A DNA stretch of 64,000 nucleotides from Panorpa germanica (Eukaryota; Arthropoda; Insecta; Mecoptera; Panorpidae), in NCBI GenBank assembly GCA_963678705.1, contig OY783203.1, forward strand, positions 23,728,535-23,792,534, written 5' to 3'. The number at the start of each line of letters is the position of its first letter. Within the stretch, counting starts at the first letter, position 1. Under the pieces are notes generated by a model. It ran no database searches and was not told where the DNA came from. It saw only the letters and a program-made list of their open reading frames with translations. A program made the translations under genes and the position numbers. This document shows, piece by piece, positions 57,749-64,000 of the stretch.

Positions 57749-57863
57749 TGTAAATTTTAAAAAATATTTAATATTTTTAAAATATTTGGTTATATATAAC
57801 AATTTTTGCAATTTTTTATAAATATTTAATATTTTCAAAATATTTGGTTATATATAACAATTT
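57749..57863 (-). repeat. Subterminal 58-bp tandem repeat (copy C)
   Basis: Third instance of the two-unit repeat, inverted relative to copy A. Confidence 0.85.
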
Positions 57864-57928
57864 GGTAAATTTTAGGTGTCAAATCAATCAAATCTGAGTT
57901 TGGGTTAGGTCCCCTCTTTTATATACTA

Positions 57929-57930
<2 letters not shown>

Positions 57931-57985
<55 letters not shown>
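57931..57985. repeat. (TA)n tract flanking the viral insertion (right)
   Basis: About 55 bp of TA repeat directly after the ACTACT end of the element. Confidence 0.95.
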
Positions 57986-57988
<3 letters not shown>

Positions 57989-58009
57989 ATTATTAATTAT
58001 ATCCAATAA

Positions 58010-58310
58010 ACTTGAAAATGGTTCAAAGTTATATATCAGCTATAAGCATTTAATTAATACCATGAATGAGTCTGCGGAGGAAAGTATTCAATACACTAAA
58101 ATTTATTAAAACATGAAAAACCTCTATGGTGGGACAGCAATTGTAATAATATAGTTGCTAAAAGAAGATTAGCTCTATCTAAATTTAATAGAAATTCTAA
58201 TATGGAAAATTATCTAAATTTTTAAAAAGGAACAACCATACACACAAGAATAGTTTAGGAGAACAAGGAAGGAAGAAAAAACAAAAAGCTATCGTGTATT
58301 TATGTTGTAA
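58010..58310 (+). pseudogene. LINE fragment (endonuclease-RT linker)
   Basis: One frame reads ...KHEKPLWWDSNCNNIVAKRR and continues LALSKFNRNSNMENYLNF, then a frameshift. This is the P.WWD..C...I..R..A...F.R block between endonuclease and RT of Jockey/I-type LINEs. It differs from the LINE starting at 58.45 kb. Confidence 0.65.
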
Positions 58311-58487
58311 TAAATTTTGCTCCTGAAATTATTTTCAATTTATTAAATTTATTATACTAAATAAAAATTATTTATTTAATAAATACATTTATTTAATAAA
58401 TATAAAGGAGTTTAAAAATAATAAAGTGTAAAAACGAAGTAATAGATATTTTTTTTTTTATTAATTTGTGAAAGTGAGGTTATAATT

Positions 58488-59627
58488 ATGAATGACAGGT
58501 CTCATGAGAAAGACCTCTTTGAAGCAAAAAGCATAAGAACCAGCTATTATCCACATAGTTATTCAGGAGTGTGCTTGGTAATTCTAAAACCAATTTGTTA
58601 CAATACAAACCCTGCCTTTATAGCACAATATTTGCGATTAAATTACAAGGAGATCAACATCATTGTTGTCAGCCAAAGAAAAATTGAGGTAGAGACTAAT
58701 AGCCCATTTCTGGCTAATAAAATTATAGAAGACGCCATAGTTCTAGCTAAATACAAGAGCATAATTCCAAAGAATTTGGTAGAAGTACAGGGACTAATCG
58801 ACTTACACCCCGATAATCTGGATGACGTATTCCTAGATGACGCAGTAGGCTTTAATAAAAATAGTAGACAGTTACCACCAAAAATTACCGATTTTATTAG
58901 ATTTAATAGAATTGAGGAAGGCAAAAAGACTTCTACTTGGAAGTGCCTGTTGCGTACTATAAGTTTTTAATAGACAGAACAAGCTGATGGACCACATCGG
59001 CTCTTTAATTTTAGTTTTTTTTTGTTATAAATGTAAATTAATTGTAAATTTTGTATTCATTTCTTAGTCTAAGGCTTGTGCTGTTAACCTTGTAATTTGA
59101 TTCCATTGTACTTATGTTTATTTTAATTTTTACTATTGACTTTAACTTTTATATTCGACGAACAAAGACATTGCTTTCATTGGCACCGTTGCTTGTAGTT
59201 GATAGTTCTTAATAAATCAATTTAATTTAAACTAAAAAATATTCGTGGTTTTCTTCACATAATTCGACAACATCATCGTACAACATCGCAAAAATAAATC
59301 GCGGTAAACTAACTAACAGTGCCTAATATCCTTTAGCGGGGATAAGATCCCGGAATATATAGCCTTCCAGGGTATCCTTTACCCAGTTTCAGCATATATA
59401 CAAAGAATTAGACAGTGTCGTCGGTGCTGGAAATTTGGCCACTCCACTAATTTCTGCAGAAGTGCTGAATATTGCCAATTTTGTGGTGGAGATCACAGCT
59501 CTTTAAGTTGCAAGAAAGAGAAAATAGTGTGTCGTAACTGTAAACAAGAACATAAAGCTGACGATAGATCCTGCAGCAAATACTTAGAATTGAAGAACAA
59601 AAACGAAGCTAAAGCTAAAGGTTTTTA
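58488..59627 (+). pseudogene. LINE ORF1 (gag-like) with an insertion and CCHC knuckles
   Basis: 58488-58970 encodes the N-terminal part (160 residues, MNDRSHEKDL..., with an RRM-like region). The frame is then broken by about 370 bp of unrelated DNA. It resumes near 59332 with FSGDKIPEYIAFQGILYPVS and three CCHC-type knuckles (CRRCWKFGHSTNFC, CQFCGGDHSSLSC, CRNCKQEHKADDRSC) before a stop at 59625-59627. A separate Lys/Glu-rich stretch follows at 59654-60088. RNA-binding gag of a non-LTR retrotransposon; broken. Confidence 0.8.
58960..59331 (+). mobile_element. Insertion within LINE ORF1, possibly a solo LTR
   Basis: About 370 bp separates gag parts that are contiguous in related LINEs. The insert has a late AATAAATCAATTT signal and ends 'cgcggtaaactaactaacagtgcc', an LTR-like or 5'-leader-like layout. 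The edges and target duplication could not be defined. Confidence 0.35.
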
Positions 59628-60119
59628 AATTAAATCTCTTCGAGTTCCCTTCTTTGGAAGAGAGTATAAATAAAAAGAATATTACAGACTGTATCATAAG
59701 CGGTGAACCGGAAAGAAAAATTCGTAGAGTTTTAAAAATTTCAAAACCCCGCAGATCCCCCCGAGAAGTAAAGAAAAGGACGTGGAAGCCTGATAATACA
59801 CATAAGGCAAAGGAAAACGAACGCTCTAAGCCAATTCCTGTAAATAAGACCGATAAAGTTAAGAAAACAGAGATAACTAAGAAATCAGAGTTAGGTAAGA
59901 AACCTGATTTAGAGAAAAATATTATTGAAAATTTGGAAGAGATCAGAAATTCAGAGGAGATAAACCATAATATTGACACTGACCAGGTTGTTTTATATGC
60001 AGAAACTCTTACTAATAATTTGAAGCCAGAAATTGTAAATAACCATACTATTCCACCCCCAGATAATCAAAATATTGAAATGTTCTAATACAAATGTTAG
60101 TTAACAAACATAATAAATA

Positions 60120-61380
60120 ATGTATAAAAATACTTGTATAATGCAATGGAACTGTCGCAGCTTAAAATCCAAATTGATAAATCTAAAACAAATAGTTTTT
60201 GAAAATAATATTGAAGTAATCGCACTCTCGGAAACCTGGCTTGATCCATCTTATAAAATCAAATGGAGAAATATGGAACTAGTAAGAGCAGATAGAAATA
60301 ACAACGGTGGAGGCGTTGCTCTAGTAATAAACCACAACATTTTTATTGACAGAATTCTAATTCCTCTCTCAGGGGATATTGAGATTATAGGAGCAAATTT
60401 AAATGGGGTGATGGGCATATTAATGTTGTATCTCTTTATGCCCCAGCAACAGCATCTATTACTACAGGAATATTGAATACAATATTAAGATATATTCCAG
60501 AACCAAGGCTAATTCTAGGTGACTGGAATGCTAAAGCCATTGCTTGGGGAAACACCTATGACTATCCAAGGGGTAAAATTATATGTCAGGTGATGGACAA
60601 TAATAACATGATGTTCCTTACTCGAATCCGTTCTCCTACTCGAATCGACATCCATTCAGGAACAGCGTCAGCAATTGATTTATCATGGGCAACTCCATCT
60701 CTTGGTAGCCAACTTTCATGGAACGTAATGGAGGATCAATTAGGTTCAGATCACGCCATAATACTTATGAATGGGGCACAAATTGGTCAATCAAGCAGAG
60801 GCAAAGAAAGATTTAAATTAAATATTGTACCAAATACAATCGACTGGGACAATTTCTCTAACCAAATAGAAGCAGACTTATTGGCAAACCAAATTCAGTC
60901 CAATACTACGCTGGAAAAAAAATATAGTTGTCTAATTGACACAATTGAATCTGCAGCTAAAAAGTGGGGGAAAAATATTGCAAACAATAAAATCCCAAAA
61001 TATCCGCCAAATCCTTGGTGGGATGATGAATGTAAAGAGGCTGTGCAAAATAGAAAAAGAGCCTACAGAAGATACCACCGAAATAGTTCTGAAACAAATA
61101 AAGTAGCCTTAAAAAAAGTAGAATCTGAAACGACCAACTTACTAAAGTTCAAGAAAAGACAAGCTTGGAAAAACCTTGCCGAAGAGTTAAACCATAATTT
61201 AACTACTAAACAATTATGGGAAAAAATTAATAGGATGAGAGGTTCAGGAAAATGCACGAAAACAATTTCAGCTAACAGTGAGGACTTGTTATGTGAACTT
61301 TCACAAGTAATAGCACCGCCCTGGGTACCTGAGCAAGAAAGCGTACTATATGGAGTAACTCAAGACGATCGAGTAAAATG
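60120..61380 (+). pseudogene. LINE APE-type endonuclease
   Basis: 60120-60476 reads MYKNTCIMQWNCRSLKSKL, LSETWLDP (catalytic Glu) and GGGVALVINH. After a frameshift near 60450 the second frame (60473-61381) contains LILGDWNAKAIAWGN and GSDHAIIL, the C-terminal catalytic motifs, then the linker PNPWWDDECKEAVQNRKRAY. It creates the target nick in retrotransposition. The frameshift makes this copy inactive. Confidence 0.88.
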
Positions 61381-62535
61381 ATGATTAAAGAAGTAGAAAT
61401 GTGGGAGCTACAATCTCAGCTTATAATGACGAAAACAACCACGCCTGGTCCAGATGGAATATCATATGAAATGTTAGGCCATCTCCCATCAATCGCTAAA
61501 AAGTTATTATTAAACATATACAACAAAATTTTGGAAGAAGAACTAATTCCTGAGTCCTGGAAAAATACTCAGATTGTTCCAATATTAAAAATAGATAAGC
61601 CAGTAAATCAACCAACCTCATATAGACCTATAACTCTCATTAATTGCTGCAGAAAAGTCTTTGAGAAAATATTGAAAACGAGATTAGAACATTGGTTAGA
61701 TTCTAAGTTAATACCAAAGCAAATTTTAGGCTGTAGAAGAGGTAGAAGTACCAGGGATGGCATAGTTGCATTATCAGCTAGAATTGAAGCAGGAAAAAAC
61801 AAAGGCAACGTATCAATGGCCTGTTTTGTAGATATCAAAGCAACTTTCGATAATGTAAACATCAATTTTTTATTAAGGCAATTATATGTAATAGGAGTAC
61901 CGAGACTAATAATTAATATATTAAAGAATTTACTAAGTGGCAGGAAAACTCAACTATGGTTTAATGGATTATTATTGGACTGGAGAATATGTTTCAAAGG
62001 CATTCCACAAGGCTCAGCACTAAGTCCTCTCCTCTTTAATATGATGGTTAGATCAATAAAACCGTATCTCAACCCAACAATATCATGGATATCATATGTG
62101 GATGACTTAGTTTTCTTATCACAAGAAAATACTACAGAGGAGACTGGAAAACAAATGCAAAAGACTGTAAATAACTTAGAGAAATGGCTTAATGATGCTT
62201 GTTTAGAAGCATCAACCGAAAAATCTAAACTAATGATTTTTAACATGAGTTCAAAAATATATCAGCCACCTATAATAACTCTAGGTAAACAAAAATTGGA
62301 ATACACAAATAATTATATTTACTTAGGATTTCCATTTTCCACAAAAAAATCCGAAAAATCAATAATACTCAATATTAAAAAGAAAGCTGAACCTGCAATC
62401 AATATACTCAAAATGTTTGCTGGACAAAGATGGGGACTAAATACATCTTCGCTACTAAATTTATATAAATTATTAGTCCGCCCTCATTTGGAGTATGGTG
62501 CAGAGGTACTAATAATGTGTAAAAAAAAACAATAG
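61378..62535 (+). pseudogene. LINE reverse transcriptase
   Basis: 385-residue open frame with RT blocks in order: TTTPGPDGISYEML, PVNQPTSYRPITLINCCRK, RRGRSTRDGI, ACFVDIKATFDNV, GIPQGSALSPLLFN, ISYVDDLVFLS (YVDD catalytic box). It is out of frame with the endonuclease upstream and stops at 62535, where the thumb region should continue (62550-62771 in another frame). The catalytic core is intact. Confidence 0.92.
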
Positions 62536-62549
62536 AATCACTTGAAAAA

Positions 62550-63526
62550 TTGCAATATAAAGCTTTAAGAATAGTATTAGGAGCTATCTGTACAACTCAT
62601 ACCCTTTCATTACTAGCAGAGGCTTGTATGCCACCATTAAAAGAAAGATGGATAAAGAAAACGTCGTACTTTATGGCTAGCGCTTTAATGACAAATAACA
62701 CATTAATAAGGGACGAACTTAACGAATTATCAAGAACAGGTTCAAGAAGTCATGAGCTTAATGCAATTTAGATAAATGAAAAAAGGAAATGGACAGAAAG
62801 AGGAACCCCAGTAGAAATACCAATTTTCGAATTAGATTATTATTACGCAGGTAGAGGAACTCCTGCAAATATAACTATTGGCAAGGAGCTAAATATGAGT
62901 AACATATTACCTGAGCTAATAACTATAGACTTACAACATAAATTGGAGCAACAATTCCCGAATTATACAAAATTATATACTGACGGCTCAAAAGAAGCAG
63001 ATGGAGTGGGTGCAGCAGTAGTAGATATTAACAATAGCGGAATTTACAAGCTTCATAATCAAGCATCCATATATACAGCTGAGTTATGTGCCATAGATCT
63101 AGCTGTGGATCAATTCATTACTGATGACAGAGACAACACTTTAATATTATCCGACTCGTTATCAGTCATACAGTCGTTAAGCAGTAAGGGAATCAATACA
63201 AAATTAGACAACAAAATTTATTATGTCAAAGAAAAAATAAATAGGGAAATAGATAAGGGCCGAAATATTTAACTAATTTGGATACCGTCACATAAGGGAA
63301 TTAAGGGAAATGAAAAAGCTGATCAAATGGCCAAGGTAGCTTCTTCCTGTGATAAATATATTTCATTTTTTATAAAATCAGACATGAAAGCAGAATTGGA
63401 AAAAAATGAAATGAAAAATTGGCAAGACAAGTGGGATAATTCTGATAAAGGTAGAGAATTTTATACAATACAACCAATACTGAGACGTAAGCCATGGTTT
63501 GCCAAACTAAAATGGCCAAGAAGATA
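62550..63526 (+). pseudogene. LINE C-terminal region with RNase H
   Basis: 62895-63272 carries an RNase H domain: LYTDGSKEADGVGAAVVD (first Asp), YTAELCAIDLAV (Glu), LILSDSLSVIQSL (Asp). After a stop the next frame gives WIPSHKGIKGNEKADQMAK (fourth Asp). The tail ends RRKPWFAKLKWPRR at 63526. An RNase H after RT places the element in an I/Loa/R1-like or RNase-H-bearing Jockey lineage. Several stops show decay; the 3' end appears truncated. Confidence 0.85.
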
Positions 63527-63689
63527 AATTACAATGACCTCTGGATAATAAAATCCTCGTGGATTTTAGCGGAAGTCTAATTTTGTTCATGAACCGATAT
63601 ACATCTGGAAGCTTGTCGATTCTCAAGTCGCGAACTCCTGAGCGTCGTGCGGCTTTACACCACGTTTTTATACAATATTGCGATATTAG

Positions 63690-64000
63690 ACCAATAAAGT
63701 GGCTGAAGTAACAGGTATAATTCTGAAACCAGGTAAGGATCCAAATGACAAAAAATCTTACCGGCCTATATCCTGCTGCCTATAATATCCAAGATCTTTG
63801 AAAAAATATTGCTAAAGCGCCTGAAGCCTATAATAAAAGAAATATGTTCAAGCGTCTTCCTCGATGTGTCTCAGCGTTTGACAAAGTATGAATTGAGGGA
63901 CTGCAATTTATATTGTAACGATATCTCCCGATTTTAGTTTGAAATACTAAAATCCTATCTGGCAGAGAGAATCATCCGTGTTCAGTGTAATTAATGAATA
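63690..64000 (+). pseudogene. Second LINE: Jockey-type RT fragment running off the window
   Basis: Across frames it reads EVTGIILKPGKDPNDKKSYR, PIS, then IIS-KIFEKILLKRLKPII, and after a gap a VFLDVSQ-FDKV-IEGL-like block and ILKSYL near the window end. The order matches RT blocks of Jockey elements, with an internal deletion between the 'KRLKPII' and 'DVSQ' blocks. It is a different family from the LINE at 58.5-63.5 kb. Confidence 0.7.

Larger units (their letters stand above)
42324..57930. mobile_element. Polinton/adintovirus-like locus: snap-back palindrome plus a deleted third copy
   Basis: The locus comprises copy A (42324-49625, +), a 52-nt loop (49626-49677), copy B (49678-56979, -) and copy C (about 56980-57930, -). 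Every paired landmark in A and B sums to 99303 (gene starts, stops, ends), so no indels separate the arms over 7.3 kb. The outer ends are AGTAGTATATAAAAG and its complement. The gene set (protein-primed PolB, retroviral-type integrase, small proteins) identifies a Polinton/Maverick-type element. The major capsid, packaging ATPase and protease are absent, as expected if the palindrome kept only the PolB half. Confidence 0.85.
56980..57930 (-). mobile_element. Copy C: internally deleted derivative of the element
   Basis: Reading from the outer terminus (57930) inward: the terminal region, polB codons 1-111 (57614-57282), a 16-nt filler (57265-57280), polB codons about 490-583 including the whole HNH domain (to 56983), then the terminus of copy B. 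It keeps the terminus, subterminal repeats, SAP-like N terminus and HNH segment, and loses the remainder. The frames before and after the filler differ. Confidence 0.9.

Noticed and set aside
42324..57930. Assembly artefact (unremoved hairpin adapter) as the full explanation of the palindrome
   Set aside because: The arms end exactly at the element's terminus, a non-palindromic 52-nt loop and a few substitutions separate the copies, and copy C follows. It cannot be excluded without reads, so it is kept as the main test.
1..64000. CRISPR arrays, tRNA or rRNA genes
   Set aside because: No regular spacer array and no cloverleaf or rRNA core sequence was seen; the DNA is eukaryotic nuclear.

Overview
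The window is A+T-rich nuclear DNA from an arthropod, most likely an insect. The evidence is a spliced sestrin gene, a bZIP gene with an intron in its 5' UTR, and dense remnants of mariner, hAT, Helitron-like, Jockey/I-type LINE, Ty3/gypsy and Mutator-like elements typical of insect genomes. Only two host genes are supported: the 3' seven exons of sestrin (15464-18206, +) and a giant/PAR-like bZIP transcription factor (39215-40081, +).

The outstanding region is 42324-57930, an integrated Polinton/adintovirus-like (protein-primed DNA virus or transposon) locus. It carries a type B DNA polymerase with an embedded endonuclease VII-type HNH, a retroviral-type integrase next to a Cys4 zinc-ribbon gene, a small membrane protein, a putative DNA-binding protein, and the front of a gene that looks like a minor structural protein. 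It is not a simple provirus. Copy A (42324-49625, +) and copy B (49678-56979, -) form an inverted repeat with 7,302-bp arms, colinear at every landmark checked, around a 52-nt loop. Copy C (about 56980-57930, -) is a roughly 950-bp internally deleted derivative fused to the outer end of copy B. The outer ends are inverted (AGTAGT...ACTACT) and sit in TA repeats, compatible with a TATATA 6-bp target duplication. The capsid, packaging ATPase and protease genes expected on the other half of such an element are missing. I read the locus as an integrated snap-back genome plus a deletion-type defective genome.

Layout. 1-12 kb: gene-poor, with TA microsatellites, a deleted mariner (3244-3477), a hAT remnant (7562-8529) and several dispersed repeats. 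12.4-15.0 kb: a Helitron-like copy interrupted by a gypsy integrase remnant. 15.4-18.2 kb: sestrin. 20.1-21.1 kb: a reverse Helitron-like copy. 22.6-25.6 kb: nested inverted-repeat elements holding LINE fragments. 25.8-30.2 kb: two Helitron-like copies joined head to tail. 31.2-33.6 kb: a long-TIR element with a hAT MITE inside it. 36.7-38.5 kb: a decayed Mutator-like/DEDDh exonuclease unit followed by a 150-bp tandem repeat. 39.2-40.1 kb: the bZIP gene. 40.9-42.3 kb: a reverse Helitron-like copy abutting the viral locus. 58.0-64.0 kb: LINE fragments and one long, frameshifted LINE with endonuclease, RT and RNase H.

All assignments rest on reading motifs by eye; no database search was run.
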